Source: Methanooceanicella nereidis (GTDB taxonomy: Archaea > Halobacteriota > Methanocellia > Methanocellales > Methanocellaceae). Taken from it: a stretch of 64,000 nucleotides of DNA. Below, piece by piece: positions 33,808-42,827 of the stretch. Location: assembly GCF_021023085.1 (NCBI RefSeq), contig NZ_PGCK01000003.1, positions 186,001 to 250,000 of the forward strand, given 5' to 3'. How positions within the stretch are numbered: position 1 is the first letter of the stretch; every line of letters starts with the position of its first letter. Position numbers and translations under genes: made by a program. Below the pieces are notes generated by a model that ran no database searches, was not told the DNA's origin, and saw nothing but the letters and a program-made list of their open reading frames with translations.

Positions 33808-34428
33808 ATGATGAGCACCGTCTGGGATTATTATGGACTGTGGTGGGCAGTCGCCATCTGGGTTCTTTTATACGGGTTATTCATATTTTTCATTCCGTTC
33901 TATAAAAAGAGCCATATTATACCATCAAGCGCATATCTTGCATTTATCGTCGCATTTGCGGTCGAGATGTACGGGTTACCTTTCAGCATGTACATGATAT
34001 CCTGGCTTTTTGGCTTTATCCTGCCTGTAGGCGTATTCTGGGGCCATACCCTTGTTTTGTATATCGGTGATCTTGGTATGTATGCCGGGATCCTGTTAAC
34101 TCTCATAGGCATCTTTATGATAGTCTTCGGATGGAAAGATGTATATATGCACTACTGGAGCAAGAAAAAGGGCGAGGGAAGCCTGGTCAAGGAAGGCATA
34201 TATGCATATGTCCGCCATCCGCAGTATACCGGCCTTCTTCTCATATCGCTCGGAATGCTTGTCCAGTGGGCGACCATTCCCCTGCTATTCATGTGGCCGG
34301 TACTTGCGATCCTGTATTACCGGCTGGCTAAAAAGGAAGAACTCAGCATGGAGGAAGAATTCGGACAGGATTATACTGATTATAAAAATAAGACCTATAT
34401 GTTCCTGCCTTACAGGCTTCGGAAATAA
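33808..34428 (+). CDS. ICMT-like membrane methyltransferase, second paralog
   Basis: A 206-residue, about five-helix membrane protein with the signature EGIYAYVRHPQYTGLLLIS and the C-terminal EEEFGQDYTDYKNKTYMFLP typical of the isoprenylcysteine carboxyl methyltransferase superfamily. Shorter than its paralog at 30452 and divergent outside the SAM-binding region. The substrate is unknown. It stands 178 bp after the AOR gene on the same strand. Confidence 0.83.
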   Translation: MMSTVWDYYGLWWAVAIWVLLYGLFIFFIPFYKKSHIIPSSAYLAFIVAFAVEMYGLPFSMYMISWLFGFILPVGVFWGHTLVLYIGDLGMYAGILLTLIGIFMIVFGWKDVYMHYWSKKKGEGSLVKEGIYAYVRHPQYTGLLLISLGMLVQWATIPLLFMWPVLAILYYRLAKKEELSMEEEFGQDYTDYKNKTYMFLPYRLRK

Positions 34429-34526
34429 TAAAGCAGCTACACATTGATATCCTATTTACTTGCGGTATAGTCTTTCTATAAATTTAATAAACGAAATTCC
34501 TATAGTGTTCACCATAAGCCGTAGTG

Positions 34527-34844
34527 ATGAACATGCTGTCGATATCGGTTATCACAGAGATAATAAGTATTATAAAAGTGCTGCTTGAGGGGATCTTTTC
34601 TTTGACGCCAAAAAAGAGCACGGTCCCCGACGACTTTGACAGCATGCATAACATAGCGATGGAGAAGGCCAGAATGGACGCAGCGCCATTATACCGGGAA
34701 ATGCAAAAGCTGTCAAGAAGGATGTGCGGGCGGGATGCGATAAGGTATCGCAGAAAAAAGGAAAAAGAGATCAACAGGTTCATTGCGGAAAGGACACAGC
34801 ATTACATTAACGTTCAGATAGAGCTGAGCAGGATAAAAAGATGA
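34527..34844 (+). CDS. Hypothetical helical protein
   Basis: About 105 residues from ATG 34527 (a GTG three bases earlier is an alternative). An N-terminal hydrophobic stretch (about 3-27) may be a membrane anchor; the rest is charged and helical, with KLSRRMCGRDAIRYRRKKEK. I do not recognise the family. It lies between the second ICMT-like gene and the second flavoprotein gene. Confidence 0.5.
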   Translation: MNMLSISVITEIISIIKVLLEGIFSLTPKKSTVPDDFDSMHNIAMEKARMDAAPLYREMQKLSRRMCGRDAIRYRRKKEKEINRFIAERTQHYINVQIELSRIKR

Positions 34845-35006
34845 TAACTCAATAGATCGATGTATGCTATTTTAGCGATATGAAGTTCATTATACATGCA
34901 GTCCGCTTGTAAAAAAGATATGCTGTAGTAGTAAATGTATATATAATATCACAAAACCTTGTAACGCTAAGGAACCTGTAATCAGGCCATGTAAAAAGGT
35001 AGTACT

Positions 35007-35795
35007 ATGAAAGTGCTGGCTATAATGGGGAGCCCAAAAGGCAAAGGTAACGGCTATAAGGTCGTTCGCAGGATCGAAGAGAACATGAAGCAAACAGGCG
35101 ACGTCGAGTTCGAATATCTCTTTCTTAAAGAAGCGAACCTCGGCCTCTGCAAGGGCTGTTTTGTATGCGTGCCAAAAGGAGAGCGCCTCTGCCCGCTAAA
35201 GGATGACAGGGAAAAGATCGAACAAAAGATACTGGATTCGGACGGAGTTATATTATCCTCCCCCGGCTATGTATTCAACGTAAGCTGGCTGATGAAAAAT
35301 TTCATCGACAGGTTCGCGTACTCTAATCACAGGCTCAGGTTTTTCAATCAAAAGGTTTTACTTGTGGCTAACAGCGGCGGTGCCGGGCTTGAAGAGACTC
35401 TCAAGTCCATGAGAAACGCGCTGGGAGGCGCGAAAATCGTTTATGAACTGGCGGTCCCGACGCCTCCATGGCCTGTCACTCCCGGAATGGAGCAAAAGAA
35501 CGAGAAAAAGATAGGAGAAGCATCGAAAAAGCTGCATGACGCCATGCTCGTAAAGACGCTGTCACCGCCGAAATTAAATGATTATATGCGTTTCAAGTTC
35601 TTGAAGACCATATCCTCAGAGGTAAAAGAGTATCTTCCGGCCGACTATGAGTTTTACAAGGATAAGGAATACTACTATGATACAAAGATAAGCCTTTATA
35701 ATAAGGTCATGTCCTCGATACTTTTCAGGATAGCCATGACCTTTATGAAAGACATGGGGCCGAATAAAGAGGCAATGAAAAAGGAAAATAAATAA
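35007..35795 (+). CDS. Iron-sulfur flavoprotein-like oxidoreductase, second paralog
   Basis: 262 residues with the same architecture as the gene at 28314: flavodoxin-type MKVLAIMGSPKGKGNGYKVV, Cys motif C-x2-C-x2-C-x7-C (LCKGCFVCVPKGERLC), SSPGYVFNVSWLMKNFIDR, and a ~90-residue C-terminal extension (YLPADYEFYKDKEYYYDTK). Likely an FMN- and [4Fe-4S]-containing electron carrier. The start ATG is preceded by AGGTAGTACT. It is followed closely by a HIT-family gene. Confidence 0.8.
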   Translation: MKVLAIMGSPKGKGNGYKVVRRIEENMKQTGDVEFEYLFLKEANLGLCKGCFVCVPKGERLCPLKDDREKIEQKILDSDGVILSSPGYVFNVSWLMKNFIDRFAYSNHRLRFFNQKVLLVANSGGAGLEETLKSMRNALGGAKIVYELAVPTPPWPVTPGMEQKNEKKIGEASKKLHDAMLVKTLSPPKLNDYMRFKFLKTISSEVKEYLPADYEFYKDKEYYYDTKISLYNKVMSSILFRIAMTFMKDMGPNKEAMKKENK

Positions 35796-35884
35796 AATAC
35801 GAGAATAGAAAAGTGTTTTTCCTTTTCGGAAAATATATAATATCAGTATTTAAAAAGGTATATGGGATAGCAGTGCTAGAAAAA

Positions 35885-36505
35885 ATGAATGACCGGCCAG
35901 AGGCGATGATCATGGATGATGTCGGCTCAATACTCACTTCATCCGTTCTCGATAGAAGCGGCGCCGTATCCCGGCCTTTTAAAGTCAACTATGACGAAGA
36001 ATGCAGTTTTTGTAAAAAGAACAGGCAAATAGTGCTGGTCAACGAAGAGTATGAGCACCCGGAGCCCACGTTCATAAAGAGGATGCCGGCGAGCGTGGCC
36101 GCGCTGAGCTATGACCAGGATCATTTTGGCAGGTCCGTCGTCATATTGAGGGACCATGAGACCGACCTGAACTACGTTCTAAAGAATAAGCTATTGATAT
36201 TCATGGCTTTTCTTGAGGATGTATCTGCCGTCGTAGACGCGATCCAGGCGGTATGCAAAGCGGACCGGATCAATTATGCGATATACATGAACCTCCACGA
36301 CCATCTCCATGTTCATCTTATCCCGCGGTACCGGTCCGAAGGAGAGAATTTCAACAAACCTCCCTTTTTTTCGGGGAGAAGTGAAATGGACGCTGATTTC
36401 GATTACAGGTCGCTTGCGCTTAAAATAAGGAAAAACCTGGCAGTCGAGCCGTCTACGTTAAGCAGTTATGTGGAGAAGATAATAAACGACGGTCTCCCGT
36501 CCTGA
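35885..36505 (+). CDS. HIT-family nucleotide-binding protein
   Basis: About 206 residues if started at ATG 35885; the open frame extends to 35813 but the extra residues look non-native. The histidine triad is visible in NLHDHLHVHLIPRY, and an upstream pair of Cys (EECSFCKKNRQ) resembles the zinc-knuckle start of GalT/HIT relatives. HIT proteins hydrolyse or transfer nucleoside phosphates; the substrate is unknown. Convergent with the ABC ATPase gene. Confidence 0.78.
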   Translation: MNDRPEAMIMDDVGSILTSSVLDRSGAVSRPFKVNYDEECSFCKKNRQIVLVNEEYEHPEPTFIKRMPASVAALSYDQDHFGRSVVILRDHETDLNYVLKNKLLIFMAFLEDVSAVVDAIQAVCKADRINYAIYMNLHDHLHVHLIPRYRSEGENFNKPPFFSGRSEMDADFDYRSLALKIRKNLAVEPSTLSSYVEKIINDGLPS

Positions 36506-36506
36506 T

Positions 36507-37376
36507 CTAAGCCATCAGTTTGACATAGATGTCTTCCAGCGCGGACTGTTTTATCGACAGGTCTATCAATGCCCAGTTATTTTCCGAGATGTTCTTAAGT
36601 ACTGATGCCATCTCGCCGATACTTGTCGTCTTGAAAATATAATTACCGTCGCTGCGCTCATAGTCAAGGTTATCGCCGGACCAGAATATTACCTCGTATT
36701 CTCTTGAGCCCAGGCTTTTGCGTATCGAGTCCATCGTATCGCAGACCAGTAACTTTCCGCCTTTGATTATAGCGACGCGGTCGCATATGTATTCTACGTG
36801 AAACAGGTTATGGGCGCTCAATAAAATCGTCTTGCCCTGTCCCTTCAGGTTTTTAAGGTAATCGATGATAAAGAACGACGTGAGCGGGTCCAGCCCGGAG
36901 TTCGGCTCGTCGAATATCAGCAGTTTTGGGTCGTGCAGGAGCGAACGGGCTATCGCCACTTTTCTTTTCATTCCTTTTGAAAATTCTCCCGTAAGCTTAT
37001 TCTGCTCATCGAGCTTTAGCGCCTTAAGAAGCATGTCTATACGCTTTTTAGCGTCTTTCGAAGGCATCCCGTAGAGCTCAGAAAAGAATAAAAGGTACTC
37101 ACTTGCGGTCATATTCTCGTACAGCGGGCTTTCCTCAGGAAGGTATCCTATGTATCGCTTAACATAAGTGCTTTCTTTGGCCATGTCCTTCCCCATCACG
37201 TGTATCGATCCATACGTGGGGGCCGTCAGCCCGGCTATCATTTTTAAAGTCGTGCTTTTTCCGGCGCCATTGTGTCCTATTATTCCCAGTATCTCTCCTT
37301 CTTTTACCTCAAGGTCAAGGTTATCTACCGCTACAAAATCTTTATATAACTTAGTGACGCCTTTCAGTTTAATCAT
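36507..37376 (-). CDS. ABC transporter ATP-binding protein
   Basis: A 289-residue ATPase with Walker A GHNGAGKST, signature region EFSKGMKRKV (SKGMK in place of LSGGQ), Walker B LLIFDEPNSGLD and switch SAHN. The C-terminal ~70 residues are the usual regulatory tail. It should energise the two ABC-2 permeases encoded on the opposite strand at 37422 and 39227, separated only by a 45-bp bidirectional promoter. The start is ATG 37376, probably leaderless. Confidence 0.9.
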   Translation of the reverse strand: MIKLKGVTKLYKDFVAVDNLDLEVKEGEILGIIGHNGAGKSTTLKMIAGLTAPTYGSIHVMGKDMAKESTYVKRYIGYLPEESPLYENMTASEYLLFFSELYGMPSKDAKKRIDMLLKALKLDEQNKLTGEFSKGMKRKVAIARSLLHDPKLLIFDEPNSGLDPLTSFFIIDYLKNLKGQGKTILLSAHNLFHVEYICDRVAIIKGGKLLVCDTMDSIRKSLGSREYEVIFWSGDNLDYERSDGNYIFKTTSIGEMASVLKNISENNWALIDLSIKQSALEDIYVKLMA

Positions 37377-37384
37377 TAACTTTC

Positions 37385-37405
37385 AATTATCCAGAATAAT
37401 TAAAA
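37385..37405. promoter_or_regulatory. Shared bidirectional TATA/palindrome between ABC genes
   Basis: AATTAT-CCAGA-ATAATT (37385-37401) is a palindrome and continues into TAAAAAG. Its AT core near 37400 lies about 25 bases from both start codons (37376 on one side, 37422 on the other), the distance between a TATA box and the transcription start in archaea. One element may drive two leaderless genes. Confidence 0.45.
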
Positions 37406-37421
37406 AGCTTTCGTGTCGGCG

Positions 37422-39227
37422 ATGAAAAATATTCTCACTTTGGCAAAGCGGGAGACCAGGCGGTTCAGGTCACGGTTCACTGGGCGCTCGAGACTGATCG
37501 TGCTACTGATACTTGCCATATCCCTGGCGTTATCCTACATGGTCTTTCAGCAAGGGGTCACGCTGAGTAAAGACATATATACGATAGGTGTCTCTCCTGA
37601 CGGGCCCGAAATCCTTGATAGCAGGTTCAATGTCATCGCACTGGACCGGCCGACCGGCTATCAGATGCTATATGATAAGACTATCGATGTTTTTATCGAC
37701 GGCGATCTTGTCAAGAGCAGGTATGACGGTAGATCGCTTTATGCGGCCGGAGCTTTAAAGCAATATTTCGAGAAAGAGGAAATAACTCGCATAAAGGACC
37801 AGTATGATATTGATAAGGCTTTCCCGCTAAGGATAGAGATCAATTATCTCAGCGCACCGCAAGGCTCCCAATCGGGTCCGGGTGTTTCTACACCTCTGCC
37901 TCAGGCGTCATCAACTCCTTACGTCCCATCCTCATATCCTACATTAATCCCGACAGCGACTCCAGGGACCGGCGGATCGGCAATATTATCGCCGACGGGC
38001 ACTCCGGACTCAACGGATGACGCAGTGAAAAAGCAAATAGAAAAGCTTGAGAGCGGGGATATGACGAATTTCAAGGCGGAGTTCGTCTCGGATAAGGAGA
38101 TCATAGTCCCGTCATTGATGAACCCTCCCGTTCCGCTGGCCCAGGTCATAATAGCTTTCCTTTACATTGTGCCTATATTTTTCATAAGCATATTCTTCAC
38201 CAGCAGCTTCATGGAGGAAAAAACTAACAGAAAGCTTAACATCCTCATATCCTCTCCTGTGACGCCGCTTGAGATCATCATAGGAAAGCTTTTACCTTAT
38301 TTCCTGTTCTCGTTAGCCCTCACGATAGGGATCACACTATTCCTGAACGGGGATCTGCTGCTGGCACTGGCGATATTCATACCGATCATACTTTTTATAT
38401 TCTCGATCTACCTGATGGTGGCATTGATATACCGGACATACAAGGACCAGACGTTCTTTTCGATGACGGCCATAACCTTCGTTACCGGGTATCTTGTTTT
38501 CCCCGCATTGTTCACCGGCGTAAATAAGCTGAGCTATATATCGCCTTTGACCCTTGCCGTGGAAATGTATCGGGGAGAAAGCTTCGGGATCATGGAATAC
38601 CTGTTCTCTACGGGGCCGATGTACCTGGTGTTCTTGCTGACGATGTTCCTTGCGGTCAGGATGTTTAACGAGGAGTACCTGATGAGCTACGGGCCGCTTT
38701 ACAGAAAGATCGCGGACGCCATATACCTGGCCATAAACAAAGACCATCCTTATGTTTCGATAGCAGTATTGAGCGCTTTGATAATTCCTGCGGTATTCAT
38801 GGTACAGCTTGTGTTCGTCGCTCTTTCGGTAAACCTTCCTCCGGCTTACACTCTTGGAATATTATTGCTGCTTTGCGTAATCGTCGAGGAGATAGCAAAA
38901 TCGGCAGGCATAGCGATGCTGATAGAGAACCGCAGAGCAGGCTCCGTAAAACAGGTGGCATTCCTGTCATTCTTTTCTGCGCTCGGTTTTCTGGCAGGCG
39001 AAAAACTTCTCCTGTTCCTGTCGCTGAGCGTCCTCTCAAGCGTTATGCTGATAGATGCGATGGGAAGCGCTAATCTGCTGATAATACCCTTGATCGCGCA
39101 CTTTGTGTTCACACTCATCGTTTCGCTGACCGTCTTTAAGTTCAGGATCAGGTCGTACCCGTTCGCGATAATAGGCGGCTCATTGGTGCATTATCTATAC
39201 AATCTTTACGTCCTGGGGATGATATAG
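37422..39227 (+). CDS. ABC-2 permease fused to a C-terminal PrsW-like membrane protease domain
   Basis: About 601 residues. The first ~400 are an ABC-2 permease: one N-terminal helix, a long extracellular loop with a Pro/Thr/Ser-rich linker (PLPQASSTPYVPSSYPTLIP), then five helices. The C-terminal part (about 435-601) adds seven or so helices carrying the PrsW-type motifs EEIAKSAG (about 489), FLAGEKLLL (about 525), AHFVFT (about 560) and VHYLYN (about 590), a glutamic-type intramembrane protease pattern. ATG 37422 is preferred over GTG 37413. Works with the ATPase at 36507 and the permease at 39227. Confidence 0.75.
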   Translation: MKNILTLAKRETRRFRSRFTGRSRLIVLLILAISLALSYMVFQQGVTLSKDIYTIGVSPDGPEILDSRFNVIALDRPTGYQMLYDKTIDVFIDGDLVKSRYDGRSLYAAGALKQYFEKEEITRIKDQYDIDKAFPLRIEINYLSAPQGSQSGPGVSTPLPQASSTPYVPSSYPTLIPTATPGTGGSAILSPTGTPDSTDDAVKKQIEKLESGDMTNFKAEFVSDKEIIVPSLMNPPVPLAQVIIAFLYIVPIFFISIFFTSSFMEEKTNRKLNILISSPVTPLEIIIGKLLPYFLFSLALTIGITLFLNGDLLLALAIFIPIILFIFSIYLMVALIYRTYKDQTFFSMTAITFVTGYLVFPALFTGVNKLSYISPLTLAVEMYRGESFGIMEYLFSTGPMYLVFLLTMFLAVRMFNEEYLMSYGPLYRKIADAIYLAINKDHPYVSIAVLSALIIPAVFMVQLVFVALSVNLPPAYTLGILLLLCVIVEEIAKSAGIAMLIENRRAGSVKQVAFLSFFSALGFLAGEKLLLFLSLSVLSSVMLIDAMGSANLLIIPLIAHFVFTLIVSLTVFKFRIRSYPFAIIGGSLVHYLYNLYVLGMI

Positions 39228-40267
39228 TGAGCGGCTTTTCGTCGATATTGAAAAAAGAGATCAAGGCAGTGGCTAAAGAAAGGACAATAATCCTCGCGAT
39301 AATCATACAGCTATTGATAGCATCTTTCTCGTCGGTCATACTTATAGGGCTGATGTCATTCTATGACCCTGACTCCATAGGCGAAAACACTAACATTAAG
39401 CTTAAGGTCGGCATCGTGGGCGATAGCTATAGCCCTCTCGTAGGCTATCTGGACGACAAGAGAGTTCGCACGGTGTATTTCTATTCTCAGCAGGATGCGG
39501 AAGAAGAGTTCAATAAAGGCTCTATTGATGCCATACTCCATATTCCCGAAAATAGGTCGGGCGTTACAGATATGAAGCTGTACCTGCCGGAGTCCGACTC
39601 AAAGTCTACAGTGATCCTGATGGTGTTAAAAGAGCCGCTTAAAAAGTACGAGAATTACCTGAGAGAATATAACGGGGTGGATGTTAAATATACTGACATC
39701 CGGGGTAAACAGAACACAACATACGAGTTCCTGTACACGTTTATCGTGCCGATGCTCATGCTGTTCCCTGCATTCATCGCGGGGAGCATCGTGATAGACA
39801 CCCTGTCGGAGGAATTTGAGAACAAGACGCTGGATACATTATTGTCCGCTCCCGTATCATTGAACCAGATGCTGGGGGCAAAACTCACTGCAGCAGTGTT
39901 CATAGCTGCCGTGCAATGCATACTCTGGCCGATATTGCTGTTCTTTAACCATATCTACATACACAATGTCATACCGGTCATTTTACTCGCAGTGATAATA
40001 GCGGCGTTCATATCTGTCAGCTCAGGCATTCTCGCCATATTCTTCAAGGACCGGGAACGCTCGCAGTTCATCTATTCGATATTGCTGCTTTCGGCAGGAG
40101 CTGTGACATATTTCCTTAACCCGTCGCCTTTCAGCCTGATGGCGAGGCTGGCCGCGGGAGATATCTATGTCGGGATGGCGAACGTCCTGGCATACGCGGT
40201 TCCTGTCATAGTGATGCTGATATTGTTTTTCTTCTTATCGAATAAAATGTTCGCGGCAAAAAATTAG
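39227..40267 (+). CDS. ABC-2 type permease
   Basis: 346 residues: one N-terminal helix, an extracellular domain (about 50-165), then five to six helices. ETLDTLLSAPVSLNQMLGAKL-like coupling sequence is present as NKTLDTLLSAPVSLNQ. It resembles NatB/YhaP-type exporters and pairs with the PrsW-fused permease, whose stop overlaps its GTG start by one base. Together with the divergent ATPase this makes a complete heterodimeric ABC-2 exporter. Confidence 0.85.
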   Translation: MSGFSSILKKEIKAVAKERTIILAIIIQLLIASFSSVILIGLMSFYDPDSIGENTNIKLKVGIVGDSYSPLVGYLDDKRVRTVYFYSQQDAEEEFNKGSIDAILHIPENRSGVTDMKLYLPESDSKSTVILMVLKEPLKKYENYLREYNGVDVKYTDIRGKQNTTYEFLYTFIVPMLMLFPAFIAGSIVIDTLSEEFENKTLDTLLSAPVSLNQMLGAKLTAAVFIAAVQCILWPILLFFNHIYIHNVIPVILLAVIIAAFISVSSGILAIFFKDRERSQFIYSILLLSAGAVTYFLNPSPFSLMARLAAGDIYVGMANVLAYAVPVIVMLILFFFLSNKMFAAKN

Positions 40268-40316
40268 CATACAGGAATAAGATTTTTTACATAACGACGA
40301 GACAGATTGCGCAAGT

Positions 40317-40595
40317 TAACCACGAAGGGCTCCAGGGTTCACTATTTTTCACCAAAAAGCGCTCAACAGGCTCAAGGGTACACTAGCTTTCACCACAAAG
40401 CGCTCAATGGGCTCTAAGGACCACCAGTTTCCACCACGAAGCGCACAAAGTCGAATAAGGTACACAAAATTTTTCATATGACGATCTTCATAAAGAAGTC
40501 CTTTGTGAACCATCGAGCCCTTAGCGCCCTTCGTGGTGGAAACTGGTGGTCCTTGTTCGCCTTTGTGCGCTTCGTGGTGAAAAAAGTGTTCCATA
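40317..40595 (+). repeat. Repeat locus 2: diverged inverted array
   Basis: About four direct, diverged units (CCACGAAGGGCTCCAGGG, CACCAAAAAGCGCTCAACAGG, CACCACAAAGCGCTCAATGG, CCACCACGAAGCGCACAAAG) are followed by a centre (40460-40495, ATTTTTCATATGACGATCTTC) and two inverted units ending CTTCGTGGTGG and CTTCGTGGTG. It belongs to the same family as loci 1 and 3 and also sits between convergent genes. Confidence 0.88.
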
Positions 40596-40718
40596 TTCAT
40601 CTTTGTAGTATCTATAATCAATAATGCACCTATGATTCTTCAATAAAAGTGATCACGTGCGTAAAAACTTTAGTCGCTGTGTAAAAAATATTTTTACAAT
40701 ATCATCTGTAAAAAACAT

Positions 40719-41531
40719 CTATCCTAAAAATCTTTCAAGAGTCATATCCTTCGGTCTTTCCGGGACTTTGCCAAGGTCCAGTCTCATGCCGTCCCCGGCC
40801 GCTATGGTGCGCACACCTGATTCGGCCTCAATCTTTTTCGCCACGGCCTCCGGGGATGCTTTTACGACCTGCATTCCGAAGTGGTTCAGTATGGCGACAC
40901 CCGGTCTTGCTTTCTTCAATATATTGATGATGTCTATGGGGATAAGGTGCTGAAGCATCTTGACACGCGTCATCCTGACCATATTGATAATCAGGTAGTC
41001 GCATCCTTTGAACGCCTCAGGAAGCGCGTCAAAGTATTCAGTGTCGGCTATGTAGCCGATAGTTTTTCCGCCGAACGAAAATTTTAGCCCGTATGTTTCA
41101 ACATCGGAATGCTCCAGTTTTGTCGCTGCTTCGATATCGACTTCTCCCAGAGAATACCTGAATGATTCCTTTAAAACCTTAATATTGCCTTTTATGTAAG
41201 TCCGCACATATCTGAGTACAACCGGGTCGTCCCCCTCGAGGCTGTCTCCCGGGGCTATGAGTATGCCTTTAGGCTTGAAGCCTCCTCCGGACATCGCCTC
41301 GATCATTATGTTGACATCGTTACTATGGTCGATATGCTTGTGCGACAGGACTATACAATCTATTCCTGCCGGGTCTATCCCGAGCTCCACGCATCTGAGC
41401 AGACATCCGGGGCCGGGGTCAAGGACTATCCTCTTTCCGTTGAGCTCAAGCCACATCCCGCCGCTTTTTCTTAGCTGGCTCGTTACGACCATTCTGCCGC
41501 CTGCCGTCCCCAGGAACACTATCTCAGACAT
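40719..41531 (-). CDS. Metallo-beta-lactamase-fold hydrolase
   Basis: About 270 residues from ATG 41531. The metal site is seen in LSHKHIDHSND (HxHxDH), KLEHSDVET, IADTEY and the late NHFGMQV. The layout resembles RNase Z-like and lactonase-like archaeal MBL proteins; MVVTSQLRKSGGMWLEL is common in a methanogen subgroup. Substrate unknown. Convergent with the ABC exporter across repeat locus 2. Confidence 0.85.
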   Translation of the reverse strand: MSEIVFLGTAGGRMVVTSQLRKSGGMWLELNGKRIVLDPGPGCLLRCVELGIDPAGIDCIVLSHKHIDHSNDVNIMIEAMSGGGFKPKGILIAPGDSLEGDDPVVLRYVRTYIKGNIKVLKESFRYSLGEVDIEAATKLEHSDVETYGLKFSFGGKTIGYIADTEYFDALPEAFKGCDYLIINMVRMTRVKMLQHLIPIDIINILKKARPGVAILNHFGMQVVKASPEAVAKKIEAESGVRTIAAGDGMRLDLGKVPERPKDMTLERFLG

Positions 41532-41667
41532 CATCAAATAAATGGCCTGGGACAATTTAAAATTATCCTGGATCAGTTAAAGAAAATAATATCCTCGCCA
41601 GTTTGGTTTTTAAAGATGATGTGACTGGCATCAGGGTAAAAAAGGTTAATAGTATTTTAATGCAGGA

Positions 41668-41997
41668 TCAATTGTCAGTCCCGGATTTCTCTCTCATCCA
41701 CAGGTATTCGTCGTCATCCTGGACTATTTCGAACCTGTCCTTGAACGTGTCCTTTATGTAAGCGACCATCTCTTCCGGCGGCATCGCCAGGAATTCGCCG
41801 GTTACGATAGCCAGCTGCCTGTTACCCCCTGAAAGGTCGAACCCGAACGTAAAGAAATCCGTATCCTTGTCGAATATGAGGTCATCCCCTATCGTGACAA
41901 AATCACAGTTCTGAAGGTCCATGTTAACGTCCAGTACGATTCTCTTCGAGAATTCCGTCTTTTTCTCGACGATGTTCAATATTATCCTGTCCATCAT
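41668..41997 (-). CDS. Hypothetical protein
   Basis: 109 residues, acidic, mixed alpha/beta, without Cys pairs or membrane segments apart from NCDFVTIGDDLIF-type strands. I do not recognise the family. ATG at 41997 or 41994. It has its own upstream region and lies divergent from the FMN-binding protein gene. Confidence 0.6.
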   Translation of the reverse strand: MMDRIILNIVEKKTEFSKRIVLDVNMDLQNCDFVTIGDDLIFDKDTDFFTFGFDLSGGNRQLAIVTGEFLAMPPEEMVAYIKDTFKDRFEIVQDDDEYLWMREKSGTDN

Positions 41998-42111
41998 CTG
42001 TTCTCCGATTAAAACATGTATATCATGGATAATATTGTTGTCGATTGCGCGAGTATGAAAAAATTAATAATTTACAAACGATAATATAATAATACTTAGA
42101 AGGTGAAAAGT

Positions 42112-42510
42112 TTGGTCAAACTGACGGAGGAAATTAAGGAATCCCTGAAAGGGGTAAAGACGATATACATGGCTACATGCTCCAATGATTGCATACCAAA
42201 CGTAGCTCCGATGGGGGCCTATAAGCTTCTTGACGACGAGACGATGCTCATTTCGGATCAGTTCATGAACAAGACGATGAAGAACCTGGAACAGAACCAG
42301 AAAGTGGCGATATCCTACTGGGGCGAGAAGGGCGGCTATCAGATCAAAGGCGTCGCAGTAGTGCATAAGGACGACGATGTCTTTAAAGAGGATGTGGAAT
42401 GGATAAAATCGGTGATGCCAAAGCTCACCCCAAAATCAGCCGTCGTGATAAGGATCACGGAAGTCTATTCGATAAAGCCCGGCACTGAAGCCGGTAAAAA
42501 GATACTGTAA
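42112..42510 (+). CDS. Pyridoxamine 5'-phosphate oxidase-like FMN-binding protein
   Basis: About 132 residues with a split beta-barrel pattern: IYMATCSNDCIPNVAPMGAY, MNKTMKNLEQNQKVAISYW and YQIKGVAVVH fit the PNPOx-like family of small flavin/F420-binding proteins. The substrate is unknown. I prefer TTG 42112, placed six bases after GGTGA, over the in-frame GTG 42103 that overlaps that site. A strong stem-loop terminator follows. Confidence 0.82.
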   Translation: MVKLTEEIKESLKGVKTIYMATCSNDCIPNVAPMGAYKLLDDETMLISDQFMNKTMKNLEQNQKVAISYWGEKGGYQIKGVAVVHKDDDVFKEDVEWIKSVMPKLTPKSAVVIRITEVYSIKPGTEAGKKIL

Positions 42511-42520
42511 TACTTTTTTG

Positions 42521-42558
42521 CCGGGCAATGGGATCATTCGGACTTTTGCCCGGGAATA
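42521..42558 (+). terminator. Stem-loop terminator
   Basis: CCGGGCAA (42521-42528) pairs perfectly with TTGCCCGG (42546-42553), followed by an AT-rich tail with ATTTTT. It lies 10 bp after the FMN-binding protein gene. Confidence 0.6.
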
Positions 42559-42827
42559 TTATTTTTGCACATCATTGGTTTTGGATATGTTTGCCTGCGG
42601 GTAGTCAAAATATTTGGCAGAGTATTTGGCAGAGACAAAAAACTAAGTGCCGCGTCCCGTAAATCCGGTGGTTTATACGCTTATTTCGGACAGGGTATCG
42701 ATGATAGTGGCTCAGGAGGCTGTACGTGGATGTACTGCATATCACATCTCTTTCAAATCTGATAATGGGCCGACGAATGACCGGGATACATTACTAAGGA
42801 AGAATAATATTTAAAAATAGTTTAACA
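42559..42827. other. Intergenic region without a credible gene
   Basis: A 65-codon open frame (42565-42762) lacks a ribosome site and reads as composition noise. The only structure seen is a tandem duplication of TATTTGGCAGAG near 42610-42635. Confidence 0.5.

Noticed and set aside
42565-42762. 65-codon open frame
   Set aside because: No ribosome site, no recognisable sequence, and it contains a short tandem duplication; treated as non-coding.
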